Shown here in pieces: positions 49,217 through 61,271 of a stretch of 64,000 nucleotides of DNA. Positions within the stretch are counted from its first letter, which is position 1. Every line of letters begins with the position of its first letter. The notes under the pieces are model-generated. The model made no database searches, was not told the DNA's origin, and saw nothing but the letters and a program-made list of their open reading frames with translations. This DNA is from Onchidella celtica (Eukaryota; Mollusca; Gastropoda; Systellommatophora; Onchidiidae): assembly GCA_963931925.1 (NCBI GenBank), contig OZ007569.1:20821482-20885481 (forward strand), given 5' to 3'. A program made the translations under genes and the position numbers.

Positions 49217-49462
49217 AATAGAGGGGGATGTTCTAGGTCAGGATATCCTACATTATCAGGGGGGTTAAAATAGGATGGGGGATATTCCAGGATGTCACAC
49301 CGGCCTACTTGGTTGGCTTGTAATGTTGTATTCCTTTTTGTAGATTCTCTATCGAGAGCAGACCGAGACTGAATTGTAAGCGGGACGCTCTTTGTTAGAA
49401 ATGCGCCCACCGTTCAGAAGTGTATATCTATGGCGTCCACACTTCACACTACACTATTATTG
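49212..49462. other. Short unannotated spacer
   Basis: GGGGGATATTCCAGGA-like repeats at the left end; otherwise no recognisable feature. It ends in the CACAT target site of the LTR element. Confidence 0.4.
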
Positions 49463-49467
49463 CACAT

Positions 49468-50653
49468 TGTCACGAGTGGAGTGAGCGATAGTTAATAATT
49501 ACGGGGGGAAAGGAGGAGAGTAAAATTAACGCACGGAGACAGGGAAGAAAAGTCGTGCATGTCATGAGTGGGGGGTCTGAAGGAGGCGAAAGCGCTGTAT
49601 AACTATCACTGCAAGTTAGAAGGTCCTAGGGAGCGGATCTATGAATAATAGCCCATCGGGCAGAGATAAAAAGAAGCAGTCGAGAAGACTAGTGAGAGTC
49701 TTTCCAGTTATGACTGGTATGTAGAATGTTGATTGATTATTATGATTGATGTATTATATTATATTCGTCTATTACCATGATGTGAATAAGTATATGTGAG
49801 GAATGTGGAAGTCCTTGATATTGGATATAGCAATGTGCGCCATGAGCGATAGATGAAAGTGAGTTCATGGATTTGTAGCGCGAGTGAGTAGTGTGTACTC
49901 CGATGGAGGTGTGTTACCGTAAGATGTGTGGTGAGTGAAAGGTGAACTAGTGTGTGTACGCTTCATGGATTGTAAGGAGAGGTGGAGTGAATAGAAATGG
50001 TAGGGTATTATACCAATGTAATGTTATTCTTGTAGGTGTCGGGGACGGGCCGCAGAGCCACCTCGATGAGCACAGGGGATAGGCCAGCATAGGGCCGGAG
50101 GCCACACATAGGCCAGAAGTGAGGCTGTCAGTGCAGGACAGTAGAGGCACATAAAGTCGTGGCAGTCAGGCCACGGACAGGGACGTAGATATGAGAGTGA
50201 ATGAGATACTATATTGTTGCCATGTTGATAGGCTAGTGAACTGATATTATGTTGTTGCCATGTTGATGGCTATGGAAATAATAATGTGTTATTGCCCTGC
50301 TGAGGTGCTAGGGGAGTGCTAAGGTGTATGACAATAGGAAGGTGATATTGAGAGACTGCGGTGCCAGTGAATCATTAATGTACTATTAAGACCCTGAGGG
50401 GAGAGGCTGAGGCCGAAGTGCCTTTAGGAGTAACTACCGGATTGTGGATCCGAGGGAGAGTGTGTGTGAGAATAAGGCCGTTGTACGGCAGTGCATTTCA
50501 ATAATATAATGTATGTAATTGCGCTATTATCTGTACAATTATGTTTAATAAATGTGTGAGTCTGATGGGCTGTTTTGTTAAGTGTTAAACTTGTTGTTCG
50601 TGATTGTCGTCCTGTCATAAACTATTACATCTCCCAGTCTGGGATTTGTGACA
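49468..50653 (+). repeat. 5' LTR
   Basis: Begins TGTCACGAG and ends GTGACA (short inverted ends). It holds an AATAAA signal at 50547-50552. Almost identical to 56591-57773. Confidence 0.93.
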
Positions 50654-50654
50654 C

Positions 50655-50700
50655 TGGGGGCTCGTCCGTTGTGACACTGGGGGCTCGTCCTGTTTACCTG
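50655..50700 (+). promoter_or_regulatory. Primer-binding site, tRNA-Pro type, present twice
   Basis: TGGGGGCTCGTCC directly follows the LTR and recurs about 31 bases later within a duplicated GTGACACTGGGGGCTCG segment. The sequence matches the proline-tRNA binding site familiar from gammaretroviruses. The first copy, next to the LTR, is in the standard position. Confidence 0.75.
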
Positions 50701-51624
50701 TGGTCATTTTGACATTGTGTATTCGTTATATCTAGTTGTTTTTCTGTTGTGCTAGGAATTCGTGCTGTTGTCTTTGTTCGTGGGATGAATGGAAATTTCA
50801 TGATGATATGATTTATGTATGTTTATGAATAATAATATGTATTGATGCATGTATTTTGATGAATATGTATTAATGTGTACTTAAATTTCTGCAGAGTGTG
50901 TGTGCCAGCCTGTAGAGGTCAAGCAGCCAGAGCTCCGAGGAAAGGGAGAAATTTAGATCAAGGGTGAAAGTTAAGTGAAAATTTTGTGCCCTGGATTGAG
51001 GGCTGTCTTTTCATCTGTCTGTTTCCCTGTTTTTGCTGTTTTCGTTGTAATTGATTATACGGGCGGTGGCGCGGGTTTGCTGTGTTGAACTTAGTTTATC
51101 CTTTTAAAAAGGTGTGGTAAACTTTGGAACTTCGTTCATCACAGTGACCAGTTCTGTAGGGACCTGTATTTTTGTTTAGATTGTAGCGTTCTATCTTCCT
51201 CGTTGTTTTAGGAAGACGTTTCTCTTGTCCCTCTCTTCCCTATTTGTAGATACGTTCTTTTTTTTCAGACTCTGTTCTTGTTTGTACCGTGTAGTGTAAT
51301 CGGCGTAGTTAGGTTGCATTCTTTTTTCCATTATATTTTCTTTTTTAGGTCTTTGTCCTAGTCTGGTTCGTTGTCCTTGACGTACTTGTGGTCCTTCTAC
51401 TGTATTTCTTCATTCTTGTCGTCTCTATTTTCTTTTATAATTAATAGTGCATGCATTTTGTAGATATAGAATTAGTGTGCTGTAAAGGTAAATTTCTGAA
51501 TTGTATTCTGAACTGGGTATTGTTATATCTGGTATTATCTCAGGTCTCTGGTCGTGTTGTTAGTGATCATACCGACAGGGTAGCCGTTTTCATAGTATAC
51601 ATACCATAACCATAAATCTGTGAA

Positions 51625-54600
51625 ATGGCGGAACTCCAACAACTAATGAAGTTGGGTAAGGAACTTGGCCTGGAGGGAGAGGAGCTACGCGGCTGGATTA
51701 AAGAACAGCAGGCGGATTTGCGCGATGAGCGTGCTAAGGATAGAGAGCGAGAAAAAGAGGCTAAGGCTCAGGAGCAGGAGAGGGAGTTTAAGTTAAAGGA
51801 GTTAGAAGATAAGCAGCAGGAGAGAGAGGCGCGAATAAGAATCGCCGAGTTAGAACTCAAAAAGAATGCGCCAACAGAAACAGTTGAGCGGCAGGTACAC
51901 AATAAAGCTGGCGTTAGGATTAAGCTCCCTACGTTCGACGACCGGAAGGACGACATAGACGCCTTCCTTTACAGGTTCGAGCTGAACGCACAATTGCAAT
52001 GGGGGGAAAATAAGGAATTATGGGCCACGTACCTGGCATCGCTATTGCAGGGGCGAGCGTTAACCTACTTTAAAGAGCTACAGCGCGAAGACGTGCAAGA
52101 CTACGATAAGCTGAAGGCTTTGCTGCTTCGCCGATTTGCGCGTACCGAGGAATATTTCCGGGAGCAGTTTAGGCGAGCACGTGCAGACACCAGGGAGGAC
52201 TTTGCTGCCTTCGTCGCGAGACTAACGGAGTATTTCGCGAACTGGGTAGACCTGGCGCATGTGGGCACGGATTTTGCTAAACTGAAAGACTTAATGATCC
52301 GTGACCAGCTGTACGCGTCGTGCCACAAAGATCTGGTGGCTTTCCTGAAAGAGAACGAACCCGCGACGGTGCAGGAGGCGTCTAGGTTGGCGGAGGCATA
52401 CCGTACGGCACATCCGTCCAAACCGGTCGCCAGGGCGTACGTCCAAGATGCTGGGTACGTCGCCGTTGTCGAGGGGTCGCCGGCAGGACTTAGGGACAGG
52501 TCGCGTCAGCGTGGTGCCTATAGCGGGCAAGCCCAGGGGCAGCGTAGGGGCTATCACCAATCACCGGCATATGGATCCGGTAAGTTTGACCGAGCAGGAG
52601 GGCTAGGTCGCGGTAATGGCCGGGGGCGAGTTGTGACCTTTGCCGATGACCGACGGCATAGGGACTCTAGTTCCGGTCGCGAGGGGTCACGGGGACCCAG
52701 GCCTAGGGCAGCACAGGGAGCGGAGTGTTGGACTTGCGGACGCGTGGGTCACTTTTCGCGCGAGTGTAGGGCCGCGAAGTGTTGGAACTGCGGAAGAGCA
52801 GATCACATCAGCGTGAACTGCCCTGCAGGTAGGATAGCGGCGAACGTGGACAGTAGCTCCAGTCCATGTTCCCCAAATAAATTTCATCATGCGGCTGCGT
52901 GTGTTACATCGGACAACGGAGGCGGACAGTATTCTAAGTGTCCCAGTTGTGAGAAGTTATCTTCCGGTGTTTTACCTTGTGGGAGAAAGATCCCCGTCAT
53001 AAATTCATGTCATACAGGAGGTGGTCTTAGGGTTTATCCGGGGTTTGTTGGGGACGAACCGGTCTCGGTTTTACGAGATACAGGATCTACCGTTGTGGGA
53101 GTGCATAGGGACTGCATTCGGGATTCACAGCTTACAGGTGAGACTGTCCCGTGCATCCAATTTTCGGGGGCCATTGAGAAATTACCCATGGCAAAAATAA
53201 TGATAGATACACCTTTCCTTAGCGGGGAAGTCGAAGCAGTCGTTGGTTGCTTCCCAGGCGCCCAGCTCATCATTGGGAATGTATCACGGGTAGTTTCCCC
53301 TTCCGATGAGAACGTGCAGGCATGGTCGCAATCAAAAGGTATTGACTTTTGCGCCGCGGTCGAAACACGCCGACGGTTAGCCGATAAAGACAAGATTAGA
53401 CCTTTGGCTACGCCAGCGGTCAACCTAGACATCACGCCGGAGCGCTTGGCGAGATTACAAAGGGAGGACCCATCATTAAACCCATGTTTTGGGGAAGCGC
53501 GAACCGAGAAAACGAGGAGATATAAGAACGGGTCGTCCTCCTTTATTGTTCAGGCGGGCATTCTGTTCCGTAAATATGTAACGGTGTCCTCCATTTTAAA
53601 GCAGGTCGTGGTGCCAGCGTTGCTGATCGCAACAGTGTTGCATTTGGCACATGATGTCCCATTAGCGGGTCATATGGGGATAGCTAGAACCAAAGAAAGG
53701 GTTCTTAAAAATTTTTACTGGCCATCGATCCACAGAGATGTGCAGGTCTATTGTAAGACGTGCAGTGCGTGCCAAAAGACGACGCATAAGGGTCGTACAC
53801 CCCAGGCCCCTCTTCAGAAGATCCCCACGGTCTCAGAACCGTTTAAAAAGGTCTCGATAGACCTTGTTGGCCCCATTCACCCAGCGACCGATAGGGGGAA
53901 TCGATTTTTCTTAACGGTCATATGTAATGCTACGAGATGGCCAGAGGCGGTTCCTCTGCGGACCATAACGTCGGAGGCAGTCGCGGAAGCGTTGTTTGCA
54001 ATTTTCGCTAGGGTAGGAATACCAGAGCAAATTCTGTCTGATAGGGGCGCGCAATTTACGTCGCAGATGATGAAGGAATTGTTCCGCTTATTCAGCATAC
54101 AACCCATCACTACCACCCCTTATCATCCGCAGGCTAATGGCATGTGCGAGAGATTGAACTCGACGTTAAAGTCGATGCTGCGTAAGGTAGCTGCAGATCG
54201 CCCTAAAGATTGGGATAGATATATCCCTGCGGTGTTATTCGCGTACAGAGAGGTACGGCAGGAGTCAACGGGATTCTCGCCGTTCGAAATGATGTACGGT
54301 CGTAGTCCCAGGGGCCCAACTGATGTTCTTCGGGACATGATGACGTCGCCATCATCGGGAGACGATGAGCAGATTTCGGTGTTTCAGTACCTTGTTGATT
54401 TAAGAGAAAGACTATCTTCAGCGCGCACTATAGCGGAAGAAGCTTCTGGTATCGCTTCGAAAAGAGCAAAAGACTATAAAGATAGAGGTTCCAAACTGAG
54501 AATTTTTGAGCCAGGAGACAAGGTTCTGTTGTTGTTACCTACGGACCATAATAAGTTATTGATGACATGGAAAGGTCCTTATGTTATTGAGCGAGTTGTT

Positions 54601-56233
54601 TCAAAGGTAGATTACGCTATCCACATTGATGGAGCGAGTAAGGTTTTCCATGTTAATATGCTACAGAGATTTTATGAGAGACCACAGTATCTGTGTGCAC
54701 AGACAAGACCAGAGGAGACTGTCTTCTCTACCGCTTGTACGGGGGTCGTAGACCAGTTGGACTGTGACGTAAGCGACACCGAGGCGCAGGAGGAGTTACA
54801 AATTCAATTGCCGGAGTTAACTCCGACACAAGGTTACAGGGACGTAAAAATTAACCCTGACCTTACGAGTTCAAGGAGTAGGGAACTTGAGACCCTGTTA
54901 GCGTCATTTCCGGATGTTGTTACGGATTTGCCGGGTCGCACTACGGTGATCCAGCACCGAATAAAGTTGACTTCGGATAAGCCAGTATTTCTTAGACCGT
55001 ATCCGCTGCCTTTTTCTTCGAGAGATAGAGTCATAAAGGAAGTTGAGTCAATGTTGAAGTTAGATGTGATAGAACCATCAACATCGCCGTATTCATCACC
55101 CATCGTCCTCGTGAAAAAAACTTGATGGATCGGTGCGGTTCTGTATTGATTTTCGAAGATTGAACACTATTACGGTAGGCGATAGGGAGCCTATTCCGTT
55201 CCAGGAGGAATTAATAGCTTCATTGGCCGGGTCCACGTGGTTTTCCAAGATAGATTTAACGAAAGGTTATTGGGAAATCCCGCTCACTGAGGAGTCTAAA
55301 CAATACACGGCGTTCCAAACGCCCATTGGATTATTCCAGTTTAAGGTCATGCCATTTGGGTTGGTAAACGCGCCAGCGACGTTTGCACGATTAATGAGAT
55401 TAGTGTTGAAGGACATACCTAATGTCGTGTCATTCTTTGACGATATAGCATGCCATACGTCGACATGGTCTGATCATATTCAGACACTAACAGTAATTTT
55501 TCAACGATTACGTCATTTTGGGTTAACTGCTAAACCCGCAAAGATGGATTTGGCATGTCCAGAGATAGTATTCTTAGGACATATTGTGGGTAGAGGCGTT
55601 CAGAGACCTGAAGTAACAAAAATTGACAAGTTAGTAGGGTTGCAAATCCCAAAAACAAAGAAACAAGTCAGAAGCTTAGTGGGAATTTTAAATTATTACA
55701 GAAAGTTCATTCCAAATTTTTCCTCCTTGTCATCTTCTCTTACTGACCTTACTAAGAAGGGACAACCCGATAAGGTCCAGTGGACGTCTGAATGTCAGAC
55801 AGCATTTGATAATTTGGTGACAGCATTATCATCGTCACCCATTCTGATATTACCCGATTTTCGATCTAATTTTATCCTCAGAACGGATGCGTCGGACTCT
55901 GGTGTCGGCGCTTGTCTTCTACAGGAGAAGAACGAATGTCTCCATCCTGTATGTTATGTCAGTAGGAAGTTATTGCAGAGAGAACGAAAGTATTCTGTGA
56001 TAGAGCGTGAGTGTCTTGCCATTGTCTGGTCCGTCCAGAAACTAGGACGTTATCTCATGGGACGAGAATTTTGTATCCAGACGGACCACAAGCCACTGAC
56101 ATTTTTGTCGAAGAATCGTTCGTCCAGCCCACGCTTGTCTAGATGGGCATTGGCTTTGCAGCCGTATACCTTCGTTATTCAACCAATTCCAGGAACCAGC
56201 AATCATATCGCCGACTACCTTAGTCGAGCCTAG
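51625..56233 (+). mobile_element. gag-pol coding region of the LTR element
   Basis: The gag start (51625) is a charged coiled-coil-like stretch followed by a capsid-type segment. The part at about 52120-52425 has the helical pattern of the SCAN domain, which is known to descend from Gmr1-like gag. Two CCHC knuckles lie at about 52727-52830 and a DTGS protease motif near 53080. Integrase follows: an HHCC finger (about 53640-53775), a D-D-E core (about 53850-54160) and a GPY/F-type module (about 54510-54680). Reverse transcriptase lies at about 54960-55600 with an FFDD active site, and RNase H at about 55860-56230. It is one continuous region in the same orientation with about one apparent break. 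Confidence 0.88.
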
Positions 56234-56576
56234 GGCAAGATTTCAGGAGCTTATACATCAGAGGACAGGAACATTGACAGGATCTGTGTGAATAAGTCGA
56301 CTTTAAAATATTGACATTATAAATATGATATGAAGAATGGTTGATAGGTTGAATGGGTTTTGATTCTGTATTAGATATTGTGTTTAGTTAGCTATTCATG
56401 ATGTGACACATATATGCATATTGCAGGCCATATTGATCCCCATGTTTTCCCCTGATTTCGGTATTTTATATACTAGGGGAACGGCTAGGTCAGTTTTTTT
56501 TAATGTAGGTATTGCTCAGGCTCACTCGTTGACAGTCATCTTGATGCGATTTGAAATTAATTGCATTAATTTTTTT

Positions 56577-56590
56577 GGGGTGGGGGATGA
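56577..56590 (+). promoter_or_regulatory. Polypurine tract
   Basis: GGGGTGGGGGATGA immediately before the 3' LTR, in the standard place for plus-strand priming. Confidence 0.7.
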
Positions 56591-57773
56591 TGTCACGAGT
56601 GGAGTGAGCGATAGTTAATAATTACGGGGGGAAAGGAGGAGAGTAAAATTAACGCACGGAGACAGGGAAGAAAAGTCGTGCATGTCATGAGTGGGGGGTC
56701 TGAAGGAGGCGAAAGCGCTGTATAACTATCACTGCAAGTTAGAAGGTCCTAGGGAGCGGATCTATGAATAATAGCCCATCGGGCAGAGATAAAAAGAAGC
56801 AGTCGAGAAGACTAGTGAGAGTCTTTCCAGTTATGACTGGTATGTAGAATGTTGATTGATTATTATGATTGATGTATTATATTATATTCGTCTATTACCA
56901 TGATGTGAATAAGTATATGTGAGGAATGTGGAAGTCCTTGATATTGGATATAGCAATGTGCGCCATGAGCGATAGATGAAAGTGAGTTCATGGATTTGTA
57001 GCGCGAGTGAGTAGTGTGTACTCCGATGGAGGTGTGTTACCGTAAGATGTGTGGTGAGTGAAAGGTGAACTAGTGTGTGTACGCTTCATGGATTGTAAGG
57101 AGAGGTGGAGTGAATAGAAATGGTAGGGTATTATACCAATGTAATGTTATTCTTGTAGGTGTCGGGGACGGGCCGCAGAGCCACCTCGATGAGCACAGGG
57201 GATAGGCCAGCATAGGGCCGGAGGCCACACATAGGCCAGAAGTGAGGCTGTCAGTGCAGGACAGTAGAGGCACATAAAGTCGTGGCAGTCAGGCCACGGA
57301 CAGGGACGTAGATATGAGAGTGAATGAGATACTATATTGTTGCCATGTTGATAGGCTAGTGAACTGATATTATGTTGTTGCCATGTTGATGGCTATGGAA
57401 ATAATGTGTTATTGCCCTGCTGAGGTGCTAGGGGAGTGCTAAGGTGTATGACAATAGGAAGGTGATATTGAGAGACTGCGGTGCCAGTGAATCATTAATG
57501 TACTATTAAGACCCTGAGGGGAGAGGCTGAGGCCGAAGTGCCTTTAGGAGTAACTACCGGATTGTGGATCCGAGGGAGAGTGTGTGTGAGAATAAGGCCG
57601 TTGTACGGCAGTGCATTTCAATAATATAATGTATGTAATTGCGCTATTATCTGTACAATTATGTTTAATAAATGTGTGAGTCTGATGGGCTGTTTTGTTA
57701 AGTGTTAAACTTGTTGTTCGTGATTGTCGTCCTGTCATAAACTATTACATCTCCCAGTCTGGGATTTGTGACA
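56591..57773 (+). repeat. 3' LTR
   Basis: Near-identical partner of 49468-50653, with the same TGTCAC/GTGACA ends; AATAAA at 57667-57672. Confidence 0.93.
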
Positions 57774-57778
57774 CACAT

Positions 57779-58428
57779 GATTTGGGGGGGGGGGGGGGGG
57801 GGGGGACTTTGCCATTGCATCAGACCAAAGCCAGCAGAGAAGACATCTCTGAAAGCAAGAGGCAAGCCTAGCCAGGGCGAGGGGGCAATTTCGGGTTACA
57901 CTATTTTCGATTCGCGTACAACTCGATATCAGCACATGACCCCGGTCAACTCGTCGTACGATAACCGAGGAAACGGGAGTGTCTCTTATTTTTTCAATAT
58001 CGCCGCCACATGCACAGCGCCTCCGTCCCACTTACAATTCAGTCTCGGCCTGCTCTCGATCGGCCTGCTCTCGATACATTTTTGTATCGGAAGCATGATC
58101 TAGCGCAGCTGCACACTAAACAAACAGTGGAAGGAAATTGGAAATGAGCTGAGCATTGATGGTGAGTTTATTTTATTTATTTTTTAGTGTTTTCATTATT
58201 TTCGGAGTAACTATTGCGGCCATATGAGACAAGGACAGCTCTACTGATTAGACCTGGGGGGAGGGGAGGGGGGCAGTTAGGATCCTGGTTGATGCATAAG
58301 ATGACAGACGAGACAGTGAAAGAGCCATAGGGTTAGGTATGATTTACTGATAGACGTAATACACGTGGCCGTAATATTCTATTACGGTCACATGGCCCCA
58401 ATAGCCTCTATCTTTTCATTTTCCCTCC

Positions 58429-58509
<81 letters not shown>

Positions 58510-58700
58510 CACACTCACACTCCTTTAAACTATCCATCTTTCCATCCAACAGTCCGTTCCTGCTTCCATCTGTCTGTGTCTCTATCTGTCAGTCTGCCTG
58601 GATTCTTTTAACTTTCAGTTGTTTTGTTTATATTCTTGTTATTTATGAATAATTGTTTTGCCAGGACACTGCTCCTGCTGTGGTTAAATAGTTCATTAGT
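57779..58700. other. Flank with G-run and (CT)n tract; possible MADF exon remnant
   Basis: A G-run lies at about 57783-57804 and a long CT tract at 58432-58505. On the plus strand at about 58110-58156, NKQWKEIGNELSID followed by a GTGAG donor resembles the start of a MADF domain and may be the first exon of the Harbinger accessory gene downstream. An in-frame stop just upstream suggests decay or another exon boundary. Confidence 0.4.
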
Positions 58701-58829
58701 TTTTCTCGAACCTGCAGGGCGTTCTTTGTGGATCTGTGGATCTTTGGTCTTGAACGTTTTGGTAAGTGAAAGATCCTCTAGGCATGGGTAATTGTACAGC
58801 AGGTGTTTCGTTCGCACCCACAGTGGGCC

Positions 58830-59560
58830 TTTGAGGTTCGTGAATGACAATAATTATAGTTGTGTAGGACAGTAATAGCTTTTACAATATTAAAATTTGT
58901 TTGCAGCTGCAGGTTGTTCCTCGATCTAGCGCAAAAGAATCCTCCACATTTAGGCCAATTTACCAAATGAGCACTCAACAGTGTTTCTTGCATGAGACAG
59001 TCTGTAGTTAAAGGTTTCTTTTTCAGCTGAAAGCTCACGATGTGGAAAAGGTTTCATGATGTTTTCTCTTAAAGGGAAAAGCAAAGTCTGCTACAAACAT
59101 GTAAGGAAGCTCAATGTCTGTGCCTGGTATAAGGTCCTTTTGAGGGATGGACAAAGTCTTTTTCCTAGACGTGCATGACTAACTACTCCGCCATCACTGT
59201 TTCCTCCACATGAACCTACATCCATCACAACAAACTTTCCATTTGCATCTGTAACGGCAAGGAGCACATTGGAAAAAAAAATGTTTGTAGTTGTAATATT
59301 TTAAGCCTGGCTTGTTTGGTTTCTTTGTGCGGATTATATGCTTTCCGTCTATAGCACCCAATCACCAAGGAAACTGAAATCTGGTGTCAAATTCAGATGC
59401 AATCTTCAGCCAGTGTTCTTCATCAGGTTTTGGCATCACGTGTGGTTGCAGAATGTTCCAAATGACCGAACAGGTTTCGATTGTGATAGCTCTTATTGTT
59501 GAGACGCCTGCCCGAAAATGAAAGGATAGACTAGAGGTGGATGATGTTCTCCTGAAGCCA
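58830..59560 (-). pseudogene. PIF/Harbinger transposase core, decayed
   Basis: On the minus strand, pieces in order read LSFHFRAGVSTIRAI, HVMPKPDEEHW, then GAIDGKHI (first catalytic Asp at 59347-59349), KYYNYKHFF, NVLLAVTDANGKFVVMDVG, GNSDGG (second catalytic region), VADFAFPFK, ETFNYRLSHARNTVE and NIVKAITVLHNY. This is the standard Harbinger DDE order. A stop sits just before GAIDG, an indel lies in a poly-T run near 59275, and further shifts follow. The N-terminal part lies at 61020-61271. Confidence 0.8.
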
Positions 59561-59712
59561 GGTACATGTATATATGAAAAAATTGTGGGGGGGGGGGGGG
59601 GAGGGGTATGAATTACTGGGTTACTACATACTGGCATTTCATACTTTTTGTGTTGTTGTTTTTTTTTTTTTTGGGTTGTTACAGATAACACTGCAAGAAA
59701 AAATGGACGACA

Positions 59713-60303
59713 CTGCGGGATTATTTTCAAAGGTCACATAAGCAGCTAACGACAACAAGGTCAGGGTCAGGAGCAGCGAAAAAAAGAAAATGGTATCTCT
59801 ATGAAGCAATGCAGTTTCTTCTGCCTCACATTGCGGACAGGAAAACGTGTACCAATCTTTCAGATAATTCTGAAAACGATGGCGATGGCTTCTCGCAGAT
59901 CTCTGAAACCAGTTTCCATTCTTCTGAAAGAAGCTTCCCGTTGTTGCCTGAACCCGATGTCTCTGCATGTGAAATCGATGCGAGTCCATCGCAGGCCAGT
60001 GCTAGCGGAGTAGCCACAGCCACGTACTCCAGGAAGAAGAAAGTGAAATACCCCCAGGAACGTGCACAGATAGCTTCACTAGATGGTGACATTCTAGAGG
60101 CTATCAAATCCATTAAACCCGCAGAACAAAAGAAAGATGAGGATGAACTTTGTCTACAAAGCCTTGTGCCAAAGATGAGAATGTTAGATCCACTGTCAAA
60201 AATCGAGTGTCAGGCAGAGATGCAGATGTTGCTGCTTAGATACATGCGTCGTGCTTTGAATTCAGTCCACACCCACAATGGAGGGACATCACACACGAAA
60301 TGA
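59713..60303 (+). pseudogene. MADF/BESS protein of a PIF/Harbinger element
   Basis: From about 59713 the frame reads KKWTTLRDYFQRSHKQL, GSGAAKKRKWYLYEAMQFLL (second half of a MADF DNA-binding domain), an acidic/serine linker, then DELCLQSLVPKMRMLDPLSK with following helix (BESS motif), ending at 60303. MADF/BESS or Myb-like proteins are the usual second gene of Harbinger elements. It is convergent with, and lies between, the two transposase pieces on the other strand. The upstream join is unclear because of a stop before KKW, so the 5' end may be an exon boundary or broken. Confidence 0.65.
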
Positions 60304-60324
60304 GCAGTATTCAGTTCATCTATC

Positions 60325-60630
60325 GATACATCAACGGTATGGTGACAACACTGCTCCATATGACCAGTACCATGCCTACAGAGCATAATGAACATTGTTT
60401 TCAATGGGGTTCACTTGTTCAGCAAATCGACTTCAACTGTATGATGACAACACTGCTCCATTATGACAGTATCATAACTCCAGAGCATAATGAACATTGT
60501 TTTCAATGGTGTTCACTTGTTCAGCAAATCGATTTCAACTGTATGATGACAACACTGCTCTATATATGACAGTATCATAGCTTCATAGCATAATGAACAT
60601 TTTTTCTATGACACGGACTTGTTCGTCAAA
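60325..60630. repeat. 102-bp tandem repeat, three copies
   Basis: ATGRTGACAACACTGCTC starts copies at 60339, 60441 and 60543. Each also contains GAGCATAATGAACATTG (the third is degraded) and TTCACTTGTTCAGCAAATCG. The unit is a multiple of three, so a frame stays open through it, but the array follows the MADF/BESS stop and is probably 3' untranslated. Confidence 0.75.
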
Positions 60631-61019
60631 AACGATTGTGTGTTATGATAAAAATAAAAATTATAAATTGTTTTATCACAAATGTGTCGCCAGTTATATC
60701 TACCTACTAGATCTACACATACTGTATCAAATGTGATGGCACACACCCAAATGAGGAATAGGTTGATTTTTGGGGATTATAGAGTTATGAACATCGTGAG
60801 AAAACTATTTATGGGCTTTTTTTAATGATCTTTGCATCATTGCTCTATCCTGAAGGGGTGAAGAGGTAGATATTATATGCAAAAGAGTACACACCTTTAG
60901 CGGCTAATCTTTGTCAAAATGTCCTACAAGGACTAGTTATTATCGCTGTTTAACTGTACACTGTATCACGAAACTATGCAAGTACAAAATAAAAAATTCA
61001 ACCTATCTTAAGGTGATGA
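60631..61019. other. Non-coding part of the Harbinger region
   Basis: AT-rich, with no ORF recognised. Confidence 0.4.
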
Positions 61020-61271
61020 TCAGGCATTCCTTCGCTGACAGCGGCTTTCGAAAATGTATGGTCCTTTTTTTTGTATGTGTGGTGCGATAATGTCTAGAAG
61101 GGTTTGAAATGTAACTGGCTTCATTCGGATATATGCCAAACACTTTTCTTCATTGCTGAGAATTTGACCCATTAGGTGATGATATTCATAAAAAGTGTCT
61201 CTGTAAAAAAAAAAAAATGGATGCACCCTATAGCGTCTTTTAGAAGAACGTCTTCTTTTTAACCATAACAT
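61020..61271 (-). pseudogene. PIF/Harbinger transposase N-terminal piece
   Basis: KRRYRVHPF, FYEYHHLMGQIL and YIRMKPVTFQTLLDIIAPHI match the usual start of Harbinger transposases (RRxWVHP, then FRM.x.TFDxLL). The frame ends near 61020. An unusual FFFFY stretch comes from a poly-A run. Confidence 0.75.

Larger units (their letters stand above)
49468..57773 (+). mobile_element. Complete LTR retrotransposon, Ty3/Gypsy Gmr1-like, young
   Basis: The 8.3-kb element has two LTRs of 1186 and 1183 bp that look nearly identical by eye (one 3-bp length difference noticed) and a perfect 5-bp target duplication CACAT (49463-49467, 57774-57778), so it is recent. Parts in order: LTR, proline-tRNA type primer-binding site, gag with CCHC knuckles, protease, integrase, reverse transcriptase, RNase H, polypurine tract, LTR. 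Integrase before reverse transcriptase is the Ty1/copia-like order known within Ty3/Gypsy from Gmr1-like elements. No envelope gene is seen. It looks almost whole, with about one apparent break in the coding region, and is treated here as a fossil. Confidence 0.92.
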
